Notes: generated from the letters alone by a model not told the origin. DNA of 64,000 bases from Indibacter alkaliphilus LW1 (GCF_000295935.2 NZ_ALWO02000038.1:24349-88348), one strand, 5' to 3'; numbered from the stretch's first letter, positions 42,913 through 52,986 are shown. Numbers and translations: made by a program.

Positions 42913-43767
42913 CTATTGATTTTTTTTAAAAACCTGATCGATAAACAACATGTGAAAAGGCAAGGCTTCTGTCCAATATTGCCAGGTATGTGCTCCTGGT
43001 CTTTCTGTGTATTCGTGGTCTACATTTAGATCTAAAAGTAGCTGGTGGATCTGTCTATTTGTGGCGATAAGAAAATCATCCACTCCACAGTCAATCAAGA
43101 GTGCCGTTCCATTTTCCTTCATTTTACCTACCAGGCCTACCGCAGTATATTCTGTAAATGGTGCGTCGTAATTGATGTCACCCAATGCGAGTTTTTGTCC
43201 TTCTTTAATTCTGTTTTTGAAGCTTTCGTCCACCTTCCACATGCGGTAATCTATATTCATCACCCCACTCATACTTCCTGCAGCTATGAATAATTCAGGA
43301 TGTTTTGCAGCAATCATCATGGCACCATGTCCTCCCATAGAGAGACCTGTAATTGCTCGGCCTTCTCTTTTGTTCATTGTATTGTAATTTTCATCTATAA
43401 AGGGAATCAACTCTTTGGTGAAATAGGTTTCGTACCTTACTGTGTCCAGTAGTGGACTGTCGTAATAATAGGAGGAAGGACCAACACCTGGAGTGACTAT
43501 CAATATATTGTATTGATCCGCTAATTTCTGAAGTAATCCAGGTTCTGTAACTTTGTCATGCCAGTCAGAAAAGCTTCCTGAGCCTCCATGTAAGACATAT
43601 ACAGATCGGAAGGCATCTGCATCTTCTGAATATTTTTCAGGCTTTACTATAGCCGCTTTAAGGTTTTTGTCCATAGCTTTGGAATAAACCTCAATCGTAT
43701 CTACTTGGGCAGAGCTGCTAAAATAAATGCAAACAATGAAGAATAAACTTGATAGAAATGATTTCAT
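42913..43767 (-). CDS. Exported esterase (alpha/beta hydrolase, esterase D/feruloyl-esterase type)
   Basis: 284 residues from ATG 43767; the frame is open to 43806 but MKSFLSSLFFIVCIYFSSSAQ is a clear signal peptide. Catalytic Ser in ITGLSMGGHGAM (about 136), the oxyanion part in YVLHGGSGSFSDW, Asp in LIDCGVDDFL and His in GAHTWQYW complete the triad. The family cleaves short acyl esters, and several Bacteroidota members remove acetyl or feruloyl groups from xylan; no polysaccharide locus is visible here. Substrate unknown. Divergent from the membrane gene at 44054. Confidence 0.88.
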   Translation of the reverse strand: MKSFLSSLFFIVCIYFSSSAQVDTIEVYSKAMDKNLKAAIVKPEKYSEDADAFRSVYVLHGGSGSFSDWHDKVTEPGLLQKLADQYNILIVTPGVGPSSYYYDSPLLDTVRYETYFTKELIPFIDENYNTMNKREGRAITGLSMGGHGAMMIAAKHPELFIAAGSMSGVMNIDYRMWKVDESFKNRIKEGQKLALGDINYDAPFTEYTAVGLVGKMKENGTALLIDCGVDDFLIATNRQIHQLLLDLNVDHEYTERPGAHTWQYWTEALPFHMLFIDQVFKKNQ

Positions 43768-44053
43768 AGTGTTAGGTTTTAATAGGTTTTGGTTTGATGC
43801 AAACAAAGTATTTATTGAGGCCTTACTTTTCTGACCTCCGGTTTTGAATAAGGGAGCTTTTAAGGTTTTAGCTGATAATTTTTGAATATAAGTTTATTCT
43901 CTCAAAATGAGAATTGTCTTACTGTATGAATGGTAATACTTGATGATGAATTTTACAATTGTGAAAGGAGTTGCTGAATTTCCAATTGTATTTTGGGTAA
44001 TTGTTATAAATTGTCCTCTAAATTAATTCACCCTTAAAAATAGCATTTCCGGC

Positions 44054-45475
44054 ATGTATAGACTGCTTTTGATTGCCTTGTTACTTGGTTTAGTGATTTT
44101 CCAGATTCAAGGTGAAAAAATACCTCTGAATGATGGTGCTGGAATAGTAGGGGTGGAGTTAAGGACTGTCTCGGAAGGATTTTTGGAGCATTTTGACGAT
44201 GAAGGCTATGAGGCATTTTTGGTTCAGAGAATTTTGCCCTTTGCTTTACTGAACATGACCTTTGAGCTTTTTGGGTTTGATATGGACCCAGAGAGCTTCC
44301 TTCATGGTATTTTGATATTTAATTTTCTGGCCTTACTTCTGGGGATTTATTGGTACCTGAGAATTGTAAAAAAACTACGCTCTTCTGCCAAGATGGAAGT
44401 TTTGGGTTTTGTCCTGATGTTTGGATCTTTTTTGGTATTGAAAATATCTTGGTATGAACCTTTTAGTCCTGCTTTATTCGCCTATATTGTGGGAATTGGT
44501 CAAGTGAATTATTTTATTCGTTATGAAAAAACCAAGCTTTTTTTGGTTTCCTTATTGGGAGGGTTTGTCTGGCCAACACTATTTCCTGTAGGTATGATTT
44601 TGATTTTTATGCCCAATGATAAACTTGTGTTTAAAGAATCGGAAAGGAATTTCCGGGTAAAATACATTTTACCCGGATTAGTATTAACAGCTGCGATGGC
44701 TTTGTTTGCTGTTTTATTTCCGGAAAGAGTTTTTGAAGGGGCGAATCTCTTTGAATGGCTGATAAGTCTGATAGCATTATTTATTGTAATCACATTAGGA
44801 GTGAATCACTCGGGTATAGATTGGGGGAAATCCCTCAAACTGGCCCAGAAAAAATTTAAGGCAGAAAGACTTACCTACCTGATCTTGAGTATAGGGTCTT
44901 ATTTTTTGGTTATTGCCCTACTTGCAGTTGGTAAACCTTCTCTTTCAATCAAAGATTTTGTTTTTGGAATTCTGGCTTATCCGGTTTTCAAGCCATTACT
45001 GTTTTTGATCAGCCATTTTTCATTTTTTGGGATTTTGATCCCTTTGTCTATTATCTTTTTTTCAAGAATTTCCAGAGAGGCGGGAAAGATGGGTTTGGGC
45101 TTTTCCTTTTTGTTTATTTTGATGATGCTGTTTTCACTGTACGGAGAAGCCATTTGGTTGGCAGGTTTTGCTCCTTTTATGGTACTTTTGATATTGAAAG
45201 GGCTTAGAAGATATACATTGGTTGCAAAGGATATTTGGTTAATTGGTTTTTTGAATCTAATGCTTTCCAGATTTTGGTACAAAATCAATGTGGAGGGTCT
45301 TAGTGAATCGCTTTCTTCCCAGCCGAACAGTTTTCCTGCCCAAAGGTATTTCCAACACTTTGGTTTAACCCAAAGTATGCCCGCCTACATTATTTTCTTA
45401 TTGGTATTGGTAATGATGTTACTGATAATTTATTATGGTAAAAAAAGGTACGCTAAAGCTCCGGATAATATATGA
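44054..45475 (+). CDS. Hypothetical polytopic membrane protein
   Basis: 473 residues, about eleven hydrophobic helices spread over the full length, with few charged loops. The first loop after the leading helix has ELRTVSEGFLEHFDDEGYEA, an acidic stretch as in membrane glycosyltransferases or their relatives, but no catalytic motif is certain. Its stop overlaps the start of the next membrane gene by 4 nt (ATGA at 45472), so the two are translated together and may form a complex. Not recognised further. Confidence 0.72.
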   Translation: MYRLLLIALLLGLVIFQIQGEKIPLNDGAGIVGVELRTVSEGFLEHFDDEGYEAFLVQRILPFALLNMTFELFGFDMDPESFLHGILIFNFLALLLGIYWYLRIVKKLRSSAKMEVLGFVLMFGSFLVLKISWYEPFSPALFAYIVGIGQVNYFIRYEKTKLFLVSLLGGFVWPTLFPVGMILIFMPNDKLVFKESERNFRVKYILPGLVLTAAMALFAVLFPERVFEGANLFEWLISLIALFIVITLGVNHSGIDWGKSLKLAQKKFKAERLTYLILSIGSYFLVIALLAVGKPSLSIKDFVFGILAYPVFKPLLFLISHFSFFGILIPLSIIFFSRISREAGKMGLGFSFLFILMMLFSLYGEAIWLAGFAPFMVLLILKGLRRYTLVAKDIWLIGFLNLMLSRFWYKINVEGLSESLSSQPNSFPAQRYFQHFGLTQSMPAYIIFLLVLVMMLLIIYYGKKRYAKAPDNI

Positions 45476-47154
45476 GAGCGGATGAATATGACTTGAAATC
45501 AACCTATTTAGTACATTTAATATTGGTGTTGATTTTAATATTTTTACCATATTTATGGCATGGCGAGGGTGTTAAGTTGATTGTTCAGGACAATCTGGAT
45601 TCCAACGTATCTTGGTACACTTCTTTGAAACAGCAAGGAAAAATTTATGCGCCACCTTGGACAAAGGTGGATGGTATGGTGATATCGACCCCTCGTTTTT
45701 CTTACCCTTCAGGTTTAAACATAGAATTATCACTTTATTCTATATTTTCTCCTTTTGTAGCTTTTGCTTTGAATAAAGCATTAATCGTGATTTTTGCATT
45801 TTTTTCCATGCGATTCTTGTTGCATACCCTTGAAGGGAGGAATGGCCCAAACAGTCAACAAATCATTTGGTGGAGCTTAGTTTGGATGAGTTTGGCTTTT
45901 TATCCCCATCGGGGAGTAAGTATAGCCGGACTGCCTATGGTATTTGCATTAATTCATCAAATTAGGCTAGGAGAATTCAGAGGGAGACATATTTTTTTGA
46001 TTGTAATCTATGCTTTCTATTCCATGTTCTTATTGGCTGTTATGTATATCTGGCTTGTTTTTGCCTTTTGGGTTATTTTTTGGATGATACGAGACCGAAA
46101 ACTACATGGAAGACTTTGGTTTTTTATGTTTTTTTGGGTTTTGCTATATGCTATCCAAGACTACCATTATATATACTATTATTTCTTTCAGAATGATTTT
46201 GTAAGTCATCGATCTGAGATGAATTACAGTCAAGGTTTATGGAACGAACTTAATATTTGGAGCCTTGTGAAAATGGGAGATCACCTTGGAGCTCTTTATC
46301 CACATTTCATGATTTTCTTGCTATTCGGAATGCTGATTGCCCATTTCAAAAAGAAAAGGGTTTCACCTTATGTTCTGACTTTTGTTTTCACCTTTTTAAG
46401 TCTTGTAATATTGGTCTGGGCTGTGTCTAATTTGGTAGGGATGGATTGGATCGGTAGGCAAATCCCAGTTTTGAAATCTATTAACCTTATGAGGTTCAAT
46501 CATATATTTCCATTTCTTATCATGGGGATTTTAGGAGTGATTTTCACCCGAATGAGATTACATTACTTGAAGATTATGTCAATAACCATAATAGCGGTGA
46601 ATATTTTAGTATATCATTATGAATGGAGATATTGGTTGGGTAATCAAACAGGTTTCATAGAATTTAGAGCTCCAAGTTATCAGGAATACTATGCTAAAGA
46701 GCAATATGATGAGATAAAGGAATTTATAGGCAAGGATTATCCATTCAAATTAATAGGTCATATCAATCTGCCGCCAGCGGTTTCAATTTATCATGGATTC
46801 CGATCAGTTGATGGTTATCTTCAGAACTATGATGTTGCCCATAAGCATAAAGTAGGAGAAGTGATCGAAAATGAGATTAAAAGGGATGAATTTCTTTATA
46901 GTCATTTTTTTGACTGGGGGAATAAATGTTATCTGCTAAACACTACCTATCCGGATAATTACACGGCTTATAAGTGGCAAAAATTTGAAGCTATTGAAAA
47001 GTTGGAATTTGATTTCATTAAATTGAAGAATGATCTTGGAGTAAGCCTGATATTTTCTGCTATTCCGGTGGATGTAACTCAACTTCAGATGTTGAGGAAG
47101 TTCGAGCATTCTAATTCAGCCTGGGATATTTATGTATATGAAATTGATACTTAG
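45472..47154 (+). CDS. DUF6044-like membrane protein (GT-C glycosyltransferase-like)
   Basis: 560 residues, about ten membrane helices and a soluble C-terminal part of about 150 residues. The first outer loop begins IVQDNLDSNVSWYTSLKQQG; a D-LDSN-W pattern here and FRSVDGYLQNYD in the C-terminal part are what I recall of DUF6044, a family of GT-C-like proteins found with cell-surface polysaccharide genes. A sugar-transfer role on lipid-linked donors is inferred. It overlaps the membrane gene upstream by 4 nt. The convergent menA gene ends 26 nt further on. Confidence 0.7.
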   Translation: MRADEYDLKSTYLVHLILVLILIFLPYLWHGEGVKLIVQDNLDSNVSWYTSLKQQGKIYAPPWTKVDGMVISTPRFSYPSGLNIELSLYSIFSPFVAFALNKALIVIFAFFSMRFLLHTLEGRNGPNSQQIIWWSLVWMSLAFYPHRGVSIAGLPMVFALIHQIRLGEFRGRHIFLIVIYAFYSMFLLAVMYIWLVFAFWVIFWMIRDRKLHGRLWFFMFFWVLLYAIQDYHYIYYYFFQNDFVSHRSEMNYSQGLWNELNIWSLVKMGDHLGALYPHFMIFLLFGMLIAHFKKKRVSPYVLTFVFTFLSLVILVWAVSNLVGMDWIGRQIPVLKSINLMRFNHIFPFLIMGILGVIFTRMRLHYLKIMSITIIAVNILVYHYEWRYWLGNQTGFIEFRAPSYQEYYAKEQYDEIKEFIGKDYPFKLIGHINLPPAVSIYHGFRSVDGYLQNYDVAHKHKVGEVIENEIKRDEFLYSHFFDWGNKCYLLNTTYPDNYTAYKWQKFEAIEKLEFDFIKLKNDLGVSLIFSAIPVDVTQLQMLRKFEHSNSAWDIYVYEIDT

Positions 47155-47180
47155 GTATTGCAAAAAAGTTTCGGACTTAC

Positions 47181-48092
47181 TTATAACAAAATCAGTCCAA
47201 TCCCAAACAATAAAACCCACAACAAAGTAGAAATGGCCATTTTTTTCAGAAAGGGATCTAAGTCCATGGCTTCTGTTTTCCGCTGTATATTCATCCCAAT
47301 AAATAGCATAAATGGTAAAATCAGCCAAGCTAACATAACGCCCCATTGTTCTGCTTGCACTGCAAAAATCGGCAACAAAATATTTCCTGACAAAATTAAG
47401 AACCAATTGTAGCTGACCGCTGCTTTCCTTCCTATGCGAACGGGAATAGATCTTTTTCCTGCCTTGATGTCAGATTTGATGTCTCGGATATTGTTGATGT
47501 TGAGCACAGCAGTACTGAATGCTCCCAAGGAAACAGCAGGCAATATCACTGACCAGTTAAAGTCCAAGCTGTGTAAAAAGTAAGTGCCGATCACACCAAG
47601 CAATCCAAAAAAAATGAAAACGGAAATATCTCCCAAGCCAACATAGCCATAAGGGTTACTTCCGGAGGTATAGGTGATTGCGGCGTATATAGCCAAGAGT
47701 CCAAACCCTAGGAAAAGAAGGAATAATTTCCAATCGCCCAAGGCTAGATAAAGTAATAAAATTCCTGAAAAAAAAGACAATGCTGCCAAGATGATCATGG
47801 CTCTTTTCATTTCCGCTAGACTGATAATGCCGGATTGTACAGCCCTGATTGGGCCCTGCCTTTCCTGACTGTCTGCTCCATGTACACTGTCTCCATAATC
47901 ATTGGCAAGATTTGATAAAACCTGAAGAAAAACAGTGGTCAATGCAGCCAAAACAAAAATGTCCCATCTAAAACTTTGATGAAATGCAGCTAAAAAAGAA
48001 CCCATCAAAATGCTTGATAGGGCTAGGGGCAAGGTTCTCAGTCTGATAGCATGTAGCCATGCCTGTTTTTTATTGATCAGTGTTACTTCCAC
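47181..48092 (-). CDS. menA: 1,4-dihydroxy-2-naphthoate polyprenyltransferase
   Basis: 303 residues with about eight membrane helices. It attaches a polyprenyl chain to 1,4-dihydroxy-2-naphthoate, the membrane step of menaquinone synthesis. Diagnostic motifs are the first Asp-rich site NLANDYGDSVHGADSQERQGPIRAVQSG (NDxxD, about 61-88) and the second site NINNIRDIKSDIKAGKRSIPVRIGR (DxxxD, about 198-222). The start is GTG 48092; no ATG is available further in that keeps the first helix. Menaquinone as the respiratory quinone fits the Bacteroidota assignment. Confidence 0.93.
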   Translation of the reverse strand: MEVTLINKKQAWLHAIRLRTLPLALSSILMGSFLAAFHQSFRWDIFVLAALTTVFLQVLSNLANDYGDSVHGADSQERQGPIRAVQSGIISLAEMKRAMIILAALSFFSGILLLYLALGDWKLFLLFLGFGLLAIYAAITYTSGSNPYGYVGLGDISVFIFFGLLGVIGTYFLHSLDFNWSVILPAVSLGAFSTAVLNINNIRDIKSDIKAGKRSIPVRIGRKAAVSYNWFLILSGNILLPIFAVQAEQWGVMLAWLILPFMLFIGMNIQRKTEAMDLDPFLKKMAISTLLWVLLFGIGLILL

Positions 48093-48114
48093 GAGCGGAT
48101 TTTTCTGTAAATCT

Positions 48115-48150
48115 AATAAAAAGACCTGTTTCCAAAAGTGAAAACAGGCC
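48115..48150 (-). terminator. Terminator of the glutathione peroxidase gene
   Basis: GACCTGTTTCC (48123-48133) pairs with GAAAACAGGCC (48140-48150) with one mismatch; on the minus strand it is followed by TCTTTTTATT. It separates the peroxidase from menA. Confidence 0.7.
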
Positions 48151-48172
48151 TTTAATGGAAATGCTATTTGGT

Positions 48173-48757
48173 TTAAGCTGAAATCAAGGATACGATTTCA
48201 TCAGAAGTTGGATTGACTGATGAAGAAAAAAACTTCAATAGTTTGCCATCTTCGTCAATCAGGTATTTGCAAAAATTCCAAGTTGGTTCCTTGTCATTCC
48301 AGCCATTCATGTCCTTGTCTGATAGCCATCTGTAAAGAGGATGTTTATCAGCTCCTTTAACAGATATTTTGTCCATCATTTTGAAAGTGACTCCGTAGTT
48401 TTCCGAACAGAATTGTTTGATCTCCTCATTGCTTCCAGGTTCCTGTCCTCCAAAATTATTAGCTGGAAAACCTATGATGGTAATTTTATCACCATGTTTT
48501 TCATGTAGCTCCTGAAGGTCTGCATATTGTGGGGTATAACCGCATTTTGAAGCAACATTGACCAATAAAAGCTTTTGACCTTTAAATTGGGAAAAGTCGA
48601 TTTCATTGCCATCAATATCATTCAATTTGAAATCATAAAGAGATTGTTCCATAAGCTCAGTTATTTGGTTTGGTGAATTGACAGTATCATTATCTCTTTG
48701 TACGCTTGAAGTACAAGCGATAGAGATTAAAGTCAAGAATATCAGGATTTTTTTCAT
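48173..48757 (-). CDS. Glutathione peroxidase-family lipoprotein
   Basis: 194 residues from ATG 48757 (the frame is open 30 nt further up). The N-terminus has a lipoprotein signal (ISIACTSS), so it is membrane-attached in the periplasm or outer membrane. Thioredoxin-fold peroxidase motifs follow: NVASKCGYTPQY with the peroxidatic Cys (Cys in place of selenocysteine), GFPANNFGGQEPGS with catalytic Gln, and WNFCKYLID with the conserved Trp-Asn-Phe and a second Cys. It reduces hydrogen peroxide or lipid peroxides; bacterial members usually use thioredoxin rather than glutathione. Confidence 0.92.
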   Translation of the reverse strand: MKKILIFLTLISIACTSSVQRDNDTVNSPNQITELMEQSLYDFKLNDIDGNEIDFSQFKGQKLLLVNVASKCGYTPQYADLQELHEKHGDKITIIGFPANNFGGQEPGSNEEIKQFCSENYGVTFKMMDKISVKGADKHPLYRWLSDKDMNGWNDKEPTWNFCKYLIDEDGKLLKFFSSSVNPTSDEIVSLISA

Positions 48758-48849
48758 TTGTTTTTGGCGTTTTGAGTGTTGGTTCAAATCAATATGGTAA
48801 AACTTGCTGTAATCAATCGGGATTTTATTAGCGCAAAATTTCCAGGTTT

Positions 48850-50640
48850 TTACATTCTGTCCGGCACATTTATTCCTAATAACCTCATGCCTGTCTTGAT
48901 TGTTTTTGCTGTTAGATAAGAAAGTGCAATTCTAAAAGACTGTACTTTTTGATCACTTTCATTGAAGATAGGCAATTCTGCATAGAACCTATTGTATTCT
49001 TTTGCCAGGTCAAACATATACTGAGCGATGACTGCAGGTGAAAATTCATCAGCAGCCAATTTTAATTTTTTCTCGAAATCATTGAGCATTACGATAAGAT
49101 CTCTCTCGGCAGGATCTAATTGCTCCAACCCCTCAAACCCTGAAGTACTGTAATCCACGCCGATTTGAGATGCTTTCCTAAGGATAGAAGCTATTCTGGC
49201 ATGGGAATATTGGATGAAAGGTCCTGTATTTCCCTGGAACTCTATGGATTCCTGAGGGTTGAAAAGCATTCGCTTTTTGGGATCTACTTTCAATAAGAAA
49301 TATTTCAGCGCACCCAAACCTAGGGTTTCATATAGTGCGTTGGCTTCTTCAATGGAAAAACCATCTATTTTCCCAAGTTCTTTGGTATGGCTTTCCGCAG
49401 TGTCAATCATTTCTTGGATCAAGTCATCAGCATCTACCACGGTGCCTTCACGGGATTTCATCTTACCGGTAGGTAGGTCAACCATCCCGTATGACAAGTG
49501 GTAAAGTCCATCTCCATAAGGCCTGCCCAATTTTCTCATGATTTTAAACAGCACATCGAAATGATAATCCTGTTCGTTGCCAACCACATAGACTGATTTG
49601 TTGATTTTAAAATCATTGTATTTCAAATCTGCTGTACCCATGTCTTGGGTGATATAAACAGAAGTACCATCTCCTCTAAGCACAAGCTTTTCGTCCAATC
49701 CTTCTTCGCTGAGATCTACCCAGACTGAGCCGTTTTCTTTTTTGAAAAAGACCCCTTTTTCCAAGCCTTCCTCGACTATGTTTTTCCCTAAAAGGTAAGT
49801 GTCTGATTCATAGTAGAACTTATCGAAGTCAACTCCCATCTTTTTGTAGGTGACATCAAATCCTTCATAAACCCAGGAATTCATTTTCTTCCACAAGGCA
49901 ACCACATCTTTGTCTTCGGCTTCCCAAAGACGAAGCATTTCCTGAGCTTCTAAGATCAAAGGTGCATTTTTCTTCGCTTCTTCCTCTGTCTGACCTTCAG
50001 CCTGAAGTTCGGCAATCTGTTTTTTGTATGCTTTGTCAAAAATCACATAATACTTCCCAGCCAAGTGATCCCCTTTTAATCCACTGGAATCGGGTGTTTC
50101 ATCGTTTCCAAAATGCTTGTAGGCTACCATGGATTTACAGATGTGGATTCCCCTGTCATTGACCAAATTTGCTTTGATAACTTCGTAGCCATTGGCTTCA
50201 AGAATCTGAGAGACAGCAAATCCAAGAAAGTTGTTTCGCAAATGGCCCAAGTGTAATGGTTTGTTGGTATTCGGGCTGCTGTATTCAACCATTACTTTTT
50301 GACCATTGGAGGGGAGCTGGCCGAGTTTTTCATTGAGGTACAATTGCTGGAATACATTCATCCAGGAAGATTCATTGACAGAAAGATTCAAAAATCCTTT
50401 GACTACATTGAATGATTTCACTTCATCACAATGAGCGACAAGGTATTCCCCAAGCTTATTCCCAGATGCTTCGGGGTTAAGTTTTGTGAATTTGAGAAAA
50501 GGGAATACCACAAATGTAAAAGTACCCTCAAATTCCTTACGGGTTGGCTGCAAAGCCAAATCCTGGGATTGTACCTGGTGGTCAAAAAGTTCTGCAAATG
50601 CCCTTTCTAGGGTGTTTAATATTTTATCCTGAAGTTCCAT
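48850..50640 (-). CDS. argS: Arginine-tRNA ligase
   Basis: 596 residues, class Ia aminoacyl-tRNA synthetase that charges tRNA-Arg. N-terminal Arg-tRNA-synthetase domain (about 5-95), HIGH-type motif in SSPNTNKPLHLGHLRN (about 122-137), KMSKS-type motif altered to GKMKSREG (about 373-380) as in many ArgS, and the C-terminal DALR anticodon-binding domain (about 470-596) with QYSHARIASILRK. All parts are intact. The arginase gene lies 33 nt upstream in the same direction. Confidence 0.97.
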   Translation of the reverse strand: MELQDKILNTLERAFAELFDHQVQSQDLALQPTRKEFEGTFTFVVFPFLKFTKLNPEASGNKLGEYLVAHCDEVKSFNVVKGFLNLSVNESSWMNVFQQLYLNEKLGQLPSNGQKVMVEYSSPNTNKPLHLGHLRNNFLGFAVSQILEANGYEVIKANLVNDRGIHICKSMVAYKHFGNDETPDSSGLKGDHLAGKYYVIFDKAYKKQIAELQAEGQTEEEAKKNAPLILEAQEMLRLWEAEDKDVVALWKKMNSWVYEGFDVTYKKMGVDFDKFYYESDTYLLGKNIVEEGLEKGVFFKKENGSVWVDLSEEGLDEKLVLRGDGTSVYITQDMGTADLKYNDFKINKSVYVVGNEQDYHFDVLFKIMRKLGRPYGDGLYHLSYGMVDLPTGKMKSREGTVVDADDLIQEMIDTAESHTKELGKIDGFSIEEANALYETLGLGALKYFLLKVDPKKRMLFNPQESIEFQGNTGPFIQYSHARIASILRKASQIGVDYSTSGFEGLEQLDPAERDLIVMLNDFEKKLKLAADEFSPAVIAQYMFDLAKEYNRFYAELPIFNESDQKVQSFRIALSYLTAKTIKTGMRLLGINVPDRM

Positions 50641-50673
50641 TGAATATTTATAGATTTGAATGCGTCATTAAAA

Positions 50674-51624
50674 TTAGAAATTATCCACCAGTGATTTGGT
50701 GGTGGCTTCAAGAATGTCAAATGCGTTTTCAGCCATGAGGTTTTCACTGTCTAAGGTTGGGTTCACTTCTACGATTTCCCAACAGCATACCCGTTTATCT
50801 TTGATCAGCTCTTCGTTCAATTGCAGAGCCTCTTCTACTGTAAGTCCATCAGGAACTGGAGTTCCTGTTCCCAAAGAAATTGATGAATCCAGGCTATCCA
50901 CATCAAAGGAAATGTAAATCTGATCGCATTCCTTTAAGATTTCCAAAGACTCTTTTGCGATGCTTGCTACTCCCTTTTCTCTTACCTCCGAGGTTTTGAA
51001 GTTTTTTATATGATGTTTTTTTATCAAATAATCCTCGGGTTCTTCAGTGTCTCTGACTGATATAAAAACAATATCCTCCGGTTTTATTTTGGGGAAATCA
51101 CCACCGATCTTTTTGATTTTCTCCCAGTATTGAAGTGTTTCCTCCATAGGTTCATTGACCTGGCAGTCTAGATTATCTGTCTGAATACACATAGCCAAAG
51201 GCATTCCGTGCATATTTCCGGAAGGAGTCGTGTAAGGAGTATGCATGTCTGCGTGAGCATCAATCCAGATTACCCCTAGTCTTTTTTCAGGGTGGGCAGC
51301 CTTGATTCCCATGATGGTTCCTGCGGCAGTCGAATGATCACCTGCCAAAACAATGGGGAATTTTTTGTCCATGCGAAGTGCTTCTATGGTATGGCATACA
51401 TTGTTCAGGACCTGATAAACGCCGTCAATATATTTGGCATTGGGGTGTTTGTTTCCTTTCCAAAGGAAGTTGTTGGCATCAGGGACATTGATCGGATCGA
51501 ACCTTGTAAAAAAATCAGATGTCTTATCCAAACTGGCTATTTTTAAAGCATCAATTCCCAAGCTAGCCCCTCTTGTGCCGGCAGCTATCTCTGATCTTAC
51601 TTCTACCAATTTTATATCTCTCAT
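50674..51624 (-). CDS. rocF: Arginase
   Basis: 316 residues from ATG 51624 (the open frame goes up to 51726, but without family-like sequence). It hydrolyses arginine to ornithine and urea with a di-manganese centre. Ligands are visible in AGDHSTAAG, WIDAHADMHTP and SFDVDSLDSS (H; DxHxD; DxD). The N-terminus RDIKLVEVRSEIAAGTRGASLG is the usual substrate-gate start in Bacteroidota arginases. It is immediately upstream of argS, so arginine use for protein and for nitrogen are in one unit. Agmatinase is less likely because of the arginase-like GTRGASLG segment. Confidence 0.92.
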   Translation of the reverse strand: MRDIKLVEVRSEIAAGTRGASLGIDALKIASLDKTSDFFTRFDPINVPDANNFLWKGNKHPNAKYIDGVYQVLNNVCHTIEALRMDKKFPIVLAGDHSTAAGTIMGIKAAHPEKRLGVIWIDAHADMHTPYTTPSGNMHGMPLAMCIQTDNLDCQVNEPMEETLQYWEKIKKIGGDFPKIKPEDIVFISVRDTEEPEDYLIKKHHIKNFKTSEVREKGVASIAKESLEILKECDQIYISFDVDSLDSSISLGTGTPVPDGLTVEEALQLNEELIKDKRVCCWEIVEVNPTLDSENLMAENAFDILEATTKSLVDNF

Positions 51625-51836
51625 GTTTATTGATTTGGGTCTATATGGAAGTCTCAATTTAAAATTATCCGCGCAAAAGTAGCCATTCGCCAAGGAAGAA
51701 CCAAGGAAATCCATTCCCCGAAACAATACTTTGCCTTTTGAAAAATAATTGTAAAAATTGATTTCTGGAGGTTTGATATTGATGATTCTACTTCTTTAAT
51801 TACAGTAGGAATTCCAACCTGTTAACCTGATCCATC

Positions 51837-52982
51837 ATGCTAGACTCCAAACTCCCCCATGTAGGTACTACAATTTTCACAACCATGTCAAAGATGGCTG
51901 CTGATTACAATGCAATCAACCTATCGCAAGGATATCCTGGATTTGATTGTTATCCCTATTTGCAGGATTTGGTGAGTAAGTATATGAATACAGGACACAA
52001 CCAATATGCACCCATGAGTGGTGTTCCGGCTTTGAAGCAGAGGATAGCTGACAAAACTTTGTCTGTATACGATGTGGAATTTGATGCTGAATCTGAAGTT
52101 ACTGTAGTTTCGGGAGCGACTGAGGCAATTTTTGCTGCTGTAACGGCCGTAGTCAGGCAAGGGGACGAGGTGATTTTGTTGGAGCCGGCGTATGATTGTT
52201 ATGAACCTGCCGTCCGGCTGAACGGAGGTGTTCCTGTCTATGTCTCCCTCAATCTCCCCGATTTTTCGGTCAATTGGGAAAAAGTAAAGGCTGCTATTAC
52301 ACCCAAGACCCGCTTGATCATGGTCAATACGCCACATAACCCCTGTGGCTACGTATGGACTCAGGAGGATCTCAATTCCCTGGCAGAACTAATTGCTGAT
52401 AAGGATATATTTATAGTCAGTGATGAAGTGTATGAGCACATTGTTTTTGAAGGTAAAAAACACTTGCCTCTTTTTTCACACCCTGCTTTGAAAGAAAGGA
52501 CATTCTCCTGTGGTTCTTTTGGCAAGACATTCCATATTACGGGCTGGAAAATTGGTTTTTGTCTAGCCCCTGAAAGATTAAGCGAGGAATTTAGGAAAAT
52601 TCATCAGTTTGTGACATTCAGTACGGTGACCCCCATGCAGTATGCTTTAGCAGATTTTATGGAAGATCCATCCAGGTACCTATATCTTCCACAGCTGTAT
52701 CAAAGAAAAAGGGACTTGTTTTGTGAGGGTTTGAAGGATACTGGATTTGAGTTTAGGCCTGCTGAGGGGAGCTTTTTCCAATGTGTATCCTATGGTCACC
52801 TTTCAGATGAACCGGATTTTGACCTTGCTGTAAGAATGACCAAAGAAATTGGTGTAGCGAGTATTCCAACTTCTGTGTTTTATCATGACAAAAAAGATCA
52901 TAAAATTCTGAGATTTTGCTTTGCAAAGGAAGATGAGGAGTTGGAAAGAGCACTGGAAATGCTTCAAAAAGGGATTTTTTGA
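51837..52982 (+). CDS. Class I/II aminotransferase, methionine aminotransferase type
   Basis: 381 residues, PLP-dependent fold type I. Features: LSQGYPGFDCYPYL at the N-terminus, NQYAPMSGVPALK, GATEAIF for the phosphate site, NTPHNPCG, the Asp in VSDEVYEH, and the PLP-Lys in SFGKTFHITGWKIG. The GYPGF...QYAPMSG...HNPCG...GSFGKTFHITGWK order matches YbdL-type methionine aminotransferase, which transfers the amino group from methionine and aromatic amino acids to 2-oxo acids. A kynurenine aminotransferase role is an alternative. Divergent from arginase with a 212-nt gap; convergent with glgX with only 4 nt between stops. Confidence 0.9.
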   Translation: MLDSKLPHVGTTIFTTMSKMAADYNAINLSQGYPGFDCYPYLQDLVSKYMNTGHNQYAPMSGVPALKQRIADKTLSVYDVEFDAESEVTVVSGATEAIFAAVTAVVRQGDEVILLEPAYDCYEPAVRLNGGVPVYVSLNLPDFSVNWEKVKAAITPKTRLIMVNTPHNPCGYVWTQEDLNSLAELIADKDIFIVSDEVYEHIVFEGKKHLPLFSHPALKERTFSCGSFGKTFHITGWKIGFCLAPERLSEEFRKIHQFVTFSTVTPMQYALADFMEDPSRYLYLPQLYQRKRDLFCEGLKDTGFEFRPAEGSFFQCVSYGHLSDEPDFDLAVRMTKEIGVASIPTSVFYHDKKDHKILRFCFAKEDEELERALEMLQKGIF

Positions 52983-52986
52983 AATA

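Noticed and set aside
48850..51624. argS and arginase as a possible arginine-deiminase-like specialised operon
   Set aside because: No arcA, arcB, arcC or transporter nearby; adjacency alone does not support more than co-transcription.
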